64,000 nucleotides of DNA from assembly GCF_042648505.1 (NCBI RefSeq), contig NZ_JBHRXK010000004.1:248001-312000 (forward strand), given 5' to 3'. This document shows positions 37,324 through 44,331 of the stretch, one piece after another. The stretch comes from Lysobacter_L cavernae (lineage in GTDB: Bacteria > Pseudomonadota > Gammaproteobacteria > Xanthomonadales > Xanthomonadaceae). A model generated the notes under the pieces. It was not told the DNA's origin, made no database searches, and was given only the letters and a program-made list of their open reading frames with translations. Both the position numbers and the translations under genes were made by a program. Position 1 is the first letter of the stretch; the number at the start of each line of letters is the position of its first letter.

Positions 37324-38730
37324 TCAGTCCGGCAGCAGTTTGCCGGGGTTTAGGATGCCGTCCGGATCGAACGCCGACTTCACTGCCCGCATCAACGCCA
37401 GCGTCGGCGCATCGATCGCCTGTGGCATGAACTCGCGCTTGGCCAGGCCGATGCCGTGCTCGCCCGAGAGCGTGCCGCCCAGTGACAACGTCAGCGCGAA
37501 CACGCGCGCCATCGCCGCATGCGCGCGCGCGTCCTGCGCGGCATCGGCCGGGTCGTAGAGCAGGTTGACGTGCAGGTTGCCGTTGCCGGCGTGGCCGAAG
37601 CAGACGATCGGCAGGGCGAACTCGCGCGACAGCGCCTGCACGCCGTCGACCAGGTGCGGGATGCGCGACACCGGCACCACCACGTCCTCGTTGATCTTGC
37701 CCGGCGCCAGCGTGCGCAGCGACGGCGACAGCGCCTTGCGCGCGGCCCAGAGTTTCTCACGTGCGGTTTCGTCGGCGGCATCGTCGAGCGAAATCAGGCC
37801 ATGAGCCTGTCCTGAGCCTGTCGAAGGGCCGTCTGCGGCGCGCATCAGTGCTTCGATCGCCGACGGCAGGGTGGCGACATCGCCGTCGGCCTCGATCATC
37901 AGCAGCGCGCCGGCCTCAAGCGGCAGGTCGGCGCCGCCGACATCGCGCGCCAGCCGCACCGCGGCGGCGTCCATGAACTCCAGCATCGACGGCGTCACCG
38001 GTTGCGCCATCAGCCGCGCCACCGCCTGCGCGGCGCTGGCGACGTCGCGGTAGATCGCGCGCAGTGCGCGCCGGGCCTGCGGTGCCGGCGTCAGGCGCAG
38101 GCTGGCCTCGACGATCAGCGCCAGCGTGCCTTCACTGCCGACCAGCAGCCGCTGCAGGTCGTAACCGGTCGCGCCCTTGGTGGTGGCGGTGCCGCAGTGG
38201 ATCAGCTCGCCGGTGCCGGTGACCGCGGTCAGTGCCAGCACGTTGTCGCGGCTGGCGCCGTACTTGACCGCGCGCGGGCCGCCGGCGTTGCAGGCGAGGT
38301 TGCCGCCGACCGTGCTGTAACCGGCGCTGGTCGGGTCCGGTGGCCAGAACAGTCCGTGCGGTTTCAGCGCCGCCTGCAGTTCGCCATTGAGCACGCCGGG
38401 CTCGACCACCGCGCAGCGGTCGCCGGGGCGGATGGCGAGGATGCGGTTCATGCGCTCGAACGACACCACCACGCCACCGTGGACCGGCACCGCAGCGCCG
38501 GTGGTGTTGGTGCCACGGCCACGCGCGATCACCGGCGCGCGTTGTGCGCGGCAGGCGCGCACCAGCGCGATGACCTGCTCGCGCGTTTGCGGCAGGGCGA
38601 CACCGTCGGGCAACGCCTCGCGCCGTGAGTTGTCGTAGGCGTAGGCCAGGCGTTCGCTGGGATCGGTGCGCCAGCCGTCGCCAAGCAGGGCGGCCAGTTC
38701 GGCGTGCAGCGAGGACGACAGCGTGCTCAT
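37324..38730 (-). CDS. GlcD-like FAD-linked oxidase (D-lactate/glycolate dehydrogenase family)
   Basis: 468 residues. The FAD-binding PCMH domain carries VIARGRGTNTTGAAVPVHGG and PDPTSAGYSTVGGNLACNAGG; the C-terminal FAD-oxidase domain carries CFGHAGNGNLHVNLLYD, GTLSGEHGIGLAKREFM and the NPGKLLPD end. Such enzymes oxidise 2-hydroxy acids, often D-lactate, passing electrons to the respiratory chain; the substrate is not resolved. A short repeat is inserted in frame around residues 308-317 (GPSTGSGQ). The gene is convergent with thiL and has a 105-bp gap to yraN. Confidence 0.87.
   Translation of the reverse strand: MSTLSSSLHAELAALLGDGWRTDPSERLAYAYDNSRREALPDGVALPQTREQVIALVRACRAQRAPVIARGRGTNTTGAAVPVHGGVVVSFERMNRILAIRPGDRCAVVEPGVLNGELQAALKPHGLFWPPDPTSAGYSTVGGNLACNAGGPRAVKYGASRDNVLALTAVTGTGELIHCGTATTKGATGYDLQRLLVGSEGTLALIVEASLRLTPAPQARRALRAIYRDVASAAQAVARLMAQPVTPSMLEFMDAAAVRLARDVGGADLPLEAGALLMIEADGDVATLPSAIEALMRAADGPSTGSGQAHGLISLDDAADETAREKLWAARKALSPSLRTLAPGKINEDVVVPVSRIPHLVDGVQALSREFALPIVCFGHAGNGNLHVNLLYDPADAAQDARAHAAMARVFALTLSLGGTLSGEHGIGLAKREFMPQAIDAPTLALMRAVKSAFDPDGILNPGKLLPD
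37806..37827. repeat. CCTGTCCTGAGCC..TCGAAGG repeat inside the oxidase gene
   Basis: The 22-bp element is in frame within the FAD oxidase gene and encodes PSTGSGQ on the minus strand. It belongs to the same repeat family as 23004-23048. It falls between the FAD-oxidase stretches EALMRAAD and LISLDDAAD, likely in a surface loop. Confidence 0.8.
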
Positions 38731-38835
38731 CGCGATGAGGATAACGCGTGATTGCAGCGATGCATGCAGCGTGTGCCGAGTGCTGCACCGCTGGTGAGCG
38801 GCCCCGCGGCGTGGGTGACGAGCATGGACATGCGC

Positions 38836-39216
38836 TCAGACGTCGTCGGCGCGGAACGCGTCACGCAGCCAGTGCAGCCGCGGTGCCTGCGGATCACCGT
38901 CGGCTTCGATCACATCGAAGCGGCACGCGGCCTGCGCGTACTGGCGATGGCTGGCCAGGAAGGCGAGGGCGGCCTGCACCAGTTTGCGTCGTTTGTGCAC
39001 GTCGACCGAGCCGGCGCCGCCACCGAAGCGGGCGTCGCGCCGGTAGCGCACTTCGACGAATACCAGTGCGGCACCGTCGAGCATGACCAGGTCGAGCTCG
39101 CCGAAACGGTAGCTGGCGTTGGCGGCGACCTCGCGCAGGCCTGCTTGCAGCAGGTGCTGGCGTGCGGCGGCTTCCACCGCCGCGCCCCGGTTGCGGCGAT
39201 CAGCGACGAGCGGCAT
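38836..39216 (-). CDS. yraN: YraN/UPF0102 family nuclease-like protein
   Basis: 126 residues from ATG 39216. It has the UPF0102 pattern: RGAAVEAAARQHLLQAG, NASYRFGELDLVMLDGAALVFVEVRYR (here given in two parts: GELDLVM and FVEVRYR) and the KRRKLVQAALAFL helix. The Asp and E-x-R residues match the restriction-endonuclease-like core. The role is unclear. It overlaps the lpoA end by 17 bp and follows it on the same strand, as yraM-yraN do in E. coli. The frame extends 37 codons upstream inside lpoA and is not used. Confidence 0.9.
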   Translation of the reverse strand: MPLVADRRNRGAAVEAAARQHLLQAGLREVAANASYRFGELDLVMLDGAALVFVEVRYRRDARFGGGAGSVDVHKRRKLVQAALAFLASHRQYAQAACRFDVIEADGDPQAPRLHWLRDAFRADDV

Positions 39217-40597
39217 CCGGCAGCGGCACGGCGACGCCGGCGCTGAAGGTCGACCACGCCGGCGTGCGTTGCACGTAACCGAAGCCGTCGATGCGCAGCG
39301 TGCCGGTGGCGCCGGCGACCTGGCCATTGGTCGAGGTCGCCAGGTGCTGGAGGTAGGCGGTCAGCAGCCAGGCGTCGTAACCGAACGCGAACAGACGCGC
39401 CGCCGCGCCCTTGGCGGTCGACAGCTGCGTGCCGGCGCTGGCCGCCGACGGCAGTCCGCGCACGCCGCGCGTGGTCCAGACTTCGCTCGGGAAGGCGATG
39501 CCGTCGAGCACGCGATCCTCTTCGGGCTTGCCCGTGCCCGACAGCAGTTGCGCAGTGGCCACGCGCGGCTTGCCGGCCAGGCCGGCCAGGGCCAGCTTCG
39601 GCATCAGCGTGCGCGCGACGCCGCCCCGCACCGCCAGGAACACGGCATCGACGCCGCCGTCCTTCTGCGCGAACGGCGCCAGGTCGGCGGTGCCTTCGCC
39701 GACCACGTCGGTGACGCTGGCGCCGCGGTCGGCCAGGCGCTCGCGCAGGCTGGCGACCGCGCGACGCTGGCTGTCGTCGTCGCCGGCGATCGCCAGCACG
39801 CGACGGGCGTTGAGGCCGAGCAGGTACTCGGCGGCGGCGATGCCTTCGTCCTCGGGCGACAGCGAGAAGCTGGCGTTGCCCGACGGCGGCGCGGCGTCGT
39901 CGCGGTTGAGGGCGAGCACCGGCACCGGCAGCGCGCCCTTGCCGAACAAGGCGCCAACCTCGTCGCGGCCGAGCGGGCCGACCACGAAGTCGTTGCCTTC
40001 GATGGCGGCCTTGTCATAGGCGGCGAGGGTGCCGCCGGCCGTGCCGGCGGTGTCGTAGAAGCTGACGTCGGGGCGGCGGCGCTGCTCGCCGTAATAGCCG
40101 GCGAGGAAGCCGTCGCGCACCGGCGCGGCCGCAACTGCCAGCGTGCCGGACAGCGGCAGCAGCACCGCCAGCTTGACCGGCGGGCGGTAGCCGTCGCTGT
40201 CGGCGGGTGGGCGATTGGCAGCGTCGAACTTCCAGGCGCTGCGGTCGAACGGACGCGGTAGCGGCAGGCCGCGGCGCAGCAGGGCCTGGCCGATGTAGTT
40301 GTAGAGCGGATCGCCGGCGGCCATGGCGCCGGCCTCGCGCGTGAGCGTGGCATTGTCGAGCTGCGCCAGCAGGCGCTCGATCTGGCGATCGTTCTCGCTG
40401 CGTGCGGCGCCGGTCAGGGCGACACCGTTGCGGGCGAGGGTGCCGGCCTGCGCGACCGCCGGATTGTGGCTGGCCGCGGAGGTGGCGGTGCCGGGCCTGG
40501 TCGTGATCGCACTGCAGCCGCCGAGCAACGCGGCCGTCAGCGCCGCGCTGAAGATCCATTTCATCGCGAACCGGTTGGTGGCAAAGCTCATCGGCAT
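39200..40597 (-). CDS. lpoA: LpoA, outer-membrane lipoprotein activator of PBP1A
   Basis: About 465 residues if started at ATG 40597; starts at 40591 and 40564 (MKWIFSAALTAALLGGC) are also possible. The lipobox LLGGC is clear. A TPR-like segment is much reduced compared with enteric LpoA. The C-terminal half is a periplasmic-binding-protein-like domain (VKLAVLLPLSGTLAVAAAP, FVVGPLGRDEVGAL, RVLAIAGDDDSQRR). E. coli LpoA spans the periplasm to stimulate PBP1A. The order rsmI divergent from lpoA-yraN is the same as yraL/yraM-yraN. The frame runs on upstream to 40894 but there it overlaps rsmI. Confidence 0.82.
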   Translation of the reverse strand: MPMSFATNRFAMKWIFSAALTAALLGGCSAITTRPGTATSAASHNPAVAQAGTLARNGVALTGAARSENDRQIERLLAQLDNATLTREAGAMAAGDPLYNYIGQALLRRGLPLPRPFDRSAWKFDAANRPPADSDGYRPPVKLAVLLPLSGTLAVAAAPVRDGFLAGYYGEQRRRPDVSFYDTAGTAGGTLAAYDKAAIEGNDFVVGPLGRDEVGALFGKGALPVPVLALNRDDAAPPSGNASFSLSPEDEGIAAAEYLLGLNARRVLAIAGDDDSQRRAVASLRERLADRGASVTDVVGEGTADLAPFAQKDGGVDAVFLAVRGGVARTLMPKLALAGLAGKPRVATAQLLSGTGKPEEDRVLDGIAFPSEVWTTRGVRGLPSAASAGTQLSTAKGAAARLFAFGYDAWLLTAYLQHLATSTNGQVAGATGTLRIDGFGYVQRTPAWSTFSAGVAVPLPDAARR

Positions 40598-40666
40598 GCA
40601 TCCGCCGCAGCGCGGCGTTCCTTGGGGACCGGTTAGGATTCTACCCGGCCACCACGCGGAAGCACG

Positions 40667-41521
40667 ATGCACACCAGGACGCCCCCAGCCGTCACGTCTC
40701 CCACTGCGGGCACCCTGCACATCGTGGCGACGCCGATCGGCAACCTCGGTGACCTGTCGCCGCGCGCGCTGGAGACACTGAAGACGGTGTCGGCGATCTG
40801 CGCCGAGGACACCCGCCACACGCGTCAGTTGCTGTCGCACTTCGGTCTCGAGCGGCCGTTGCTGGCCCTGCATCAGCACAACGAGGAGGCGCAAGCGGCG
40901 CAGTTGGTTGCGCGGTTGCAGGGCGGGGAGTCACTGGCATTGGTGTCTGACGCCGGCACGCCGCTGGTCAGTGACCCGGGCTTCCGCCTGGTGCGCGCCG
41001 CCCGCGCCGCCGGCCTGCGCGTCTCGCCGGTGCCCGGGGCCTGCGCCGTGATCGCGGCGCTGAGCGTGGCCGGGTTGCCGTCGGACCGGTTCGTGTTCGA
41101 GGGCTTCCTGCCGGCCAAGGCCTCGGCGCGGCGCGAGCGCCTGGCACGGCTGGCGACAGAGTCGCGCACGCTGATGTTTTACGAGTCGGCGCACCGCATC
41201 GAGGAGTCGCTGGCTGATCTGGCGACCGCGTTCGGCGACGAGCGTCCCGCCGTGCTCGCCCGCGAGCTGACCAAATTGTTCGAGACCGTGCTTGACGGCC
41301 CTCTCGGCGAACTGCGCGCACGCGTCGCCGCCGACGCCAACCAACGCAAGGGTGAGTTCGTGATGATCGTCGAGGGTGCCGGTGACGACGCCGACGCCAA
41401 GGTCGTCGAAGGCAGGCGCCTGTACGCCAAGCTCAGCGAGCACCTGCCGCCGTCGACCGCGGCCAAATTGGCCGCCGAGCTGAGCGGGGCGCCGCGCAAG
41501 GCGCTGTACGGTTCGGATTGA
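40667..41521 (+). CDS. rsmI: RsmI, 16S rRNA 2'-O-ribose C1402 methyltransferase
   Basis: 284 residues of the tetrapyrrole-methylase fold. It has LHIVATPIGNLGDLSPRAL, ICAEDTRHTRQLL, LVSDAGTPLVSDPGF (SAM loop) and RTLMFYESAHRI. It methylates the ribose of C1402 in the decoding centre, next to the base methylation made by RsmH, which is encoded 1.6 kb downstream. Divergent from lpoA with a 69-bp gap. Confidence 0.95.
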   Translation: MHTRTPPAVTSPTAGTLHIVATPIGNLGDLSPRALETLKTVSAICAEDTRHTRQLLSHFGLERPLLALHQHNEEAQAAQLVARLQGGESLALVSDAGTPLVSDPGFRLVRAARAAGLRVSPVPGACAVIAALSVAGLPSDRFVFEGFLPAKASARRERLARLATESRTLMFYESAHRIEESLADLATAFGDERPAVLARELTKLFETVLDGPLGELRARVAADANQRKGEFVMIVEGAGDDADAKVVEGRRLYAKLSEHLPPSTAAKLAAELSGAPRKALYGSD

Positions 41522-41590
41522 ATCTGCCGTGCAGGTCGTCTGCAGCCACAGGTCGGCAGCCAGGTCAGCAGAGGCACTCGACGAAGCGAT

Positions 41591-41630
41591 AGCCCCCTTT
41601 AGTAAAGGGGCGCCGCGACAGCGGCGGGGA
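41591..41630 (+). repeat. Left arm of inverted repeat around RNase P RNA
   Basis: The 40-bp segment beginning AGCCCCCTTTAGTAAAGGGG matches the reverse complement of 42158-42197 at 37 of 40 positions. Its start is itself palindromic (CCCCTTTAGTAAAGGGG). Further right, AAGTTTGC-GTA-GCAAACTT (41656-41674) forms another perfect hairpin before the rnpB promoter. Confidence 0.8.
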
Positions 41631-41698
41631 ATTGGAGAGAGCTGAGCGGGGCCCGAAGTTTGCGTAGCAAACTTTGGGGTTTATTCAACGCGAAGCGG

Positions 41699-41704
41699 TA
41701 GAAT
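41699..41704 (+). promoter_or_regulatory. Candidate -10 of the RNase P RNA promoter
   Basis: TAGAAT lies 6 bp before the predicted RNA 5' end. TTGGGG at 41674-41679 is the best -35 but the spacing of 19 bp is long. Stable-RNA promoters are expected here. Confidence 0.45.
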
Positions 41705-41710
41705 AAACAC

Positions 41711-42079
41711 GGCGGAGTCGGCCAGGCAGTCGCGTCATTCGCATTCATTTCGGTGGATGCGGGTGCCGAGGAAAGTCCGGGCTCCACAGGGCACGGTGCC
41801 AGGTAACGCCTGGGCGGCGCAAGCCGACGGAAAGTGCAACAGAAAGATACCGCCGAACGATCCTTCGGGATGCGTGGCAAGGGTGAAATGGTGCGGTAAG
41901 AGCGCACCGCGAGCCTGGCAACAGGCCGGCACGGCAAACCCCACCGGGAGCAAGACCAAATAGGGAGACAATGCCGCGGCCCGCGGTGTCTCCGGGTAGG
42001 TTGCTTGAACGTATCGGTGACGATGCGTCTAGAGGAATGACTGTCCACGACAGAACCCGGCTTATCGGCCGGCTCCGCC
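41711..42079 (+). ncRNA. rnpB: RNase P RNA (type A)
   Basis: P1 is formed by 41711-41723 and 42067-42079 (12 of 13 pairs, one G-U). Universally conserved blocks are present: GAGGAAAGTCCGGGCTCC (P4/CR I), GGTGCCAGGTAACGCCTGG, GGGTGAAATGGTGCGGTAAG, CAAGACCAAATAGG and the 3' ACGACAGAACCCGGCTTATC. This is the catalytic RNA that matures tRNA 5' ends. Protein-coding frames on the opposite strand here are spurious. Confidence 0.97.
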
Positions 42080-42080
42080 G

Positions 42081-42110
42081 CTTCATTTGGCGCATTGGCG
42101 CCAAATGAAG
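42081..42110 (+). terminator. Hairpin after RNase P RNA
   Basis: CTTCATTTGGCGC (42081-42093) pairs perfectly with GCGCCAAATGAAG (42098-42110) around ATTG. A second hairpin, GGATGCGTTCCGCATCC, follows at 42116-42132. No T run is present, so release may be Rho-dependent or the RNA may be processed. Confidence 0.6.
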
Positions 42111-42157
42111 CCCCAGGATGCGTTCCGCATCCCGGGCCCCGGGCTGCTCGCCCCAAA

Positions 42158-42197
42158 TCCCCACCACTGTCGCGGCGCCCCTTTACTAAAGGAGGCT
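42158..42197 (-). repeat. Right arm of inverted repeat around RNase P RNA
   Basis: Reverse-complement partner of 41591-41630 (37 of 40 identical). From here to the mraZ promoter (42198-42544) I see no gene. That stretch becomes AT-richer and has small hairpins such as AGTCTT-GAAT-AAGACT near 42475 and TCTCA-AAATA-TGAGA near 42440. Confidence 0.8.
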
Positions 42198-42544
42198 GTC
42201 CTCTTCTGAGAGCGCTCTTTGTGGTTCAGCCGATGGCCGTGCCGGCGGCCGATCCGCTCCTGCCTGCACAACTGGCCGCTGGTGGAGGTGGATTCGTCCG
42301 CGGTGTGCCGGTAACCGTTAAGCCTAGGGCGCCATTTTTTGTGACGGATTTGTGAAAATCACGCAGTGTTGGTGGCGCGACATGCCGCGGCGGCGTTTTG
42401 GTGGAAGTTGTCTGAGCGGCGTGTGTCGGGTCAAAAATCTCAAAATATGAGACGAAACAAAGGCTAGTGGATAAGTCTTGAATAAGACTGTGAAGTTTGC
42501 TGCAAGCCATTGATGCAACAAGTGAAATTCATCCGGAAAACTTG

Positions 42545-42612
42545 TTGACAACCTTGTGGGGCGTGCCTAAGGTGGGTATCTGAGGGAAAACCGGGTTTTT
42601 TGTGGTTTTCCC
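42545..42612 (+). promoter_or_regulatory. mraZ (dcw) promoter, possible MraZ boxes and leader inverted repeat
   Basis: A consensus -35 TTGACA (42545-42550) is followed, after 17 bp, by the -10 TAAGGT (42568-42573). G-triplets at TGGG 42573, AGGG 42583 and CGGG 42592 recur about every 10 bp, which suggests MraZ-type TGGGN boxes, though degenerate. The inverted repeat GGGAAAACC (42584-42592) and GGTTTTCCC (42604-42612) lies at the start of the predicted transcript. This is the only strong promoter seen before a 16-kb run of coupled genes. Confidence 0.65.
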
Positions 42613-42656
42613 GTGGCGAAGCCATCCGCTTAGAGATGGCCAGACACAGGTGCACG

Positions 42657-43103
42657 ATGTTCCAAGGCGAGACCGCCATCACGATCGACGACAAGGGACG
42701 GCTGGCGGTGCCCACCGCCTACCGCGATGTCGTCGCGCGCGAGTGCGGCAACCGCCTGGTCATCACCTACAACCCGTTCGAGTCCGGCTCGCTCTACCTC
42801 TACCCGCTGGCGGCCTGGGAGCGTCTGCGCGACCAGGTCAACGCGCTGCCCAAGGCCAAGGCGGTCAACCGCAGCATGCAGCTCAAGCTGGTCGGCGCGG
42901 CGGCGTTCGTGGAGCTCGACGGCAACGGCCGCATCAGCATCCCCGCCAGCCATCGCGCCGCGGTCGGGATCGAGAAAAAGGCCGTCCTGCTGGGCATGGG
43001 CGACAAATTCGAATTGTGGAGCGAGCAAGCGCATCACGCGCAGATCCGTCAGACGATCTCTGACGACGATCTGAGCGACGAGCTGCTCGACCTGCAGCTG
43101 TGA
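42657..43103 (+). CDS. mraZ: MraZ, DNA-binding regulator of the dcw cluster
   Basis: 148 residues with two SpoVT/AbrB-type repeats. It begins MFQGETAITIDDKGRLAVPT and the second repeat has FVELDGNGRISIPASHR. MraZ represses its own promoter through TGGGN direct repeats and influences the dcw operon. ATG 42657 follows AGG; the in-frame extension to 42600 lies in the leader and lacks homology. Its stop overlaps the GTG of the rsmH frame. Confidence 0.95.
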   Translation: MFQGETAITIDDKGRLAVPTAYRDVVARECGNRLVITYNPFESGSLYLYPLAAWERLRDQVNALPKAKAVNRSMQLKLVGAAAFVELDGNGRISIPASHRAAVGIEKKAVLLGMGDKFELWSEQAHHAQIRQTISDDDLSDELLDLQL

Positions 43104-43114
43104 CGGTGGGTGGC

Positions 43115-44068
43115 ATGGAGCGCGGAGCGCTCTCCGGCCACCTTCCCGTGATGTACGCACAGGTGCTGGACGGCCTGCGCATTGTCGGGAATGGAACGTA
43201 CCTGGATGGCACGTTCGGGCGTGGCGGTCATGCGCGCGGCGTGCTCGCGCAACTCGGCGCCGGAGGCCGGCTGCTGGTGATGGACAAGGATCCCGAAGCG
43301 ATTGCCGTGGCCGAACGCGAGTTCGGTGCGGACGCGCGCGTGGCGATCTTCCGCGGCAGCTTCGCGCAGCTGGCGCAGTGGCAGGCGACCGCCGCCGGCC
43401 TCGACGGCGTGCTGCTCGACCTCGGCGTGTCCTCGCCGCAGCTCGATGTCGCCGAGCGCGGTTTCAGCTTCGGCAAGGACGGTCCGCTCGACATGCGCAT
43501 GGACCCCGACAGCGGGCTCAGTGCGGCGCAGTGGCTGGCCACGGCCGATGAGCGCGAGATCGCCGACGTGCTGTGGACCTACGGCGAGGAGCGGATGAGT
43601 CGCAAGATCGCCCGCACCATCGTCGCCCGCCGCGGCGAGCAGCCGCTGCTGCGCACCGCGCAACTGGCCGAGCTGATCGCGCAGGTGATGCCGCGCGGCG
43701 ACAGCAAGATCCATCCGGCCACGCGCAGCTTCCAGGCGATCCGCATCTTCATCAACCGCGAGCTGGCCGATCTCGAGATTGGGCTCGACGCCGCCCTTGC
43801 GTGCCTGAAGCCGGGTGGGCGGCTGGCGGTGATCAGCTTCCATTCGCTGGAAGACCGCATCGTCAAGCAGTTCATCGCACGCCACAGCAAGGCGCCGCCG
43901 GCCAACCGCCGCATGCCGGTCGAGCAGGCATTCACGCCGACGCTGCTCGCGCTGGGCGGCGCGCAAAAGGCGCAGGCCGACGAGACCGCGCGCAATCCGC
44001 GTGCGCGCAGCGCGGTGCTGCGTGTCGCCGAGAGGTTGCCGGTATCCGGGCAGGAGGTGGCCGCATGA
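43115..44068 (+). CDS. rsmH: RsmH (MraW), 16S rRNA N4-cytosine C1402 methyltransferase
   Basis: 317 residues from ATG 43115; a GTG at 43100 would overlap the mraZ stop (GTGA) and add five residues. It has the HLPVMYAQVLDGL start, GTYLDGTFGRGGHARG (SAM motif), LLDLGVSSPQLDVAERGFSF and AVISFHSLEDRIVKQF. It methylates the base of C1402 in 16S rRNA, the same nucleotide that RsmI modifies on the ribose. Confidence 0.95.
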   Translation: MERGALSGHLPVMYAQVLDGLRIVGNGTYLDGTFGRGGHARGVLAQLGAGGRLLVMDKDPEAIAVAEREFGADARVAIFRGSFAQLAQWQATAAGLDGVLLDLGVSSPQLDVAERGFSFGKDGPLDMRMDPDSGLSAAQWLATADEREIADVLWTYGEERMSRKIARTIVARRGEQPLLRTAQLAELIAQVMPRGDSKIHPATRSFQAIRIFINRELADLEIGLDAALACLKPGGRLAVISFHSLEDRIVKQFIARHSKAPPANRRMPVEQAFTPTLLALGGAQKAQADETARNPRARSAVLRVAERLPVSGQEVAA

Positions 44069-44331
44069 GCCTGCGCCTGCTGCTGACCATGCTGGTGGTG
44101 GCGAACGTGGTCTCGGCGCTGGCGGTGGTGCACGCGCGTCACCAGCATCGCCAGTTCTTCGTGCAGCTCAGTCGCCTGGAGCGTGCGCGCGACGAGCTCA
44201 ATATCGAATTCGGCCGCCTGCAACTGGAGCAGGCGACCTGGGCCGAGAGCAACCGCATCGACCAGGTCGCGCGCGACCGCCTCGGCATGAAGTTTCCGGA
44301 AGGCGCCGAAACCGTGGTGATCCGGCCATGA
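44065..44331 (+). CDS. ftsL: FtsL, division protein
   Basis: 88 residues with a very short cytoplasmic N-terminus, one membrane helix (LLLTMLVVANVVSALAVV, about 5-22) and a coiled-coil periplasmic segment ending at the conserved DRLGMKFP region. It forms the FtsQLB complex that activates FtsWI. Overlaps rsmH and ftsI by 4 nt each. Short and weakly conserved, but the position and topology are decisive. Confidence 0.92.
   Translation: MSLRLLLTMLVVANVVSALAVVHARHQHRQFFVQLSRLERARDELNIEFGRLQLEQATWAESNRIDQVARDRLGMKFPEGAETVVIRP

Noticed and set aside
41745..42167. Several minus-strand frames (up to 185 codons) over 41599-42167
   Set aside because: They lie antisense to the RNase P RNA, whose conserved sequence and pairing explain this DNA.
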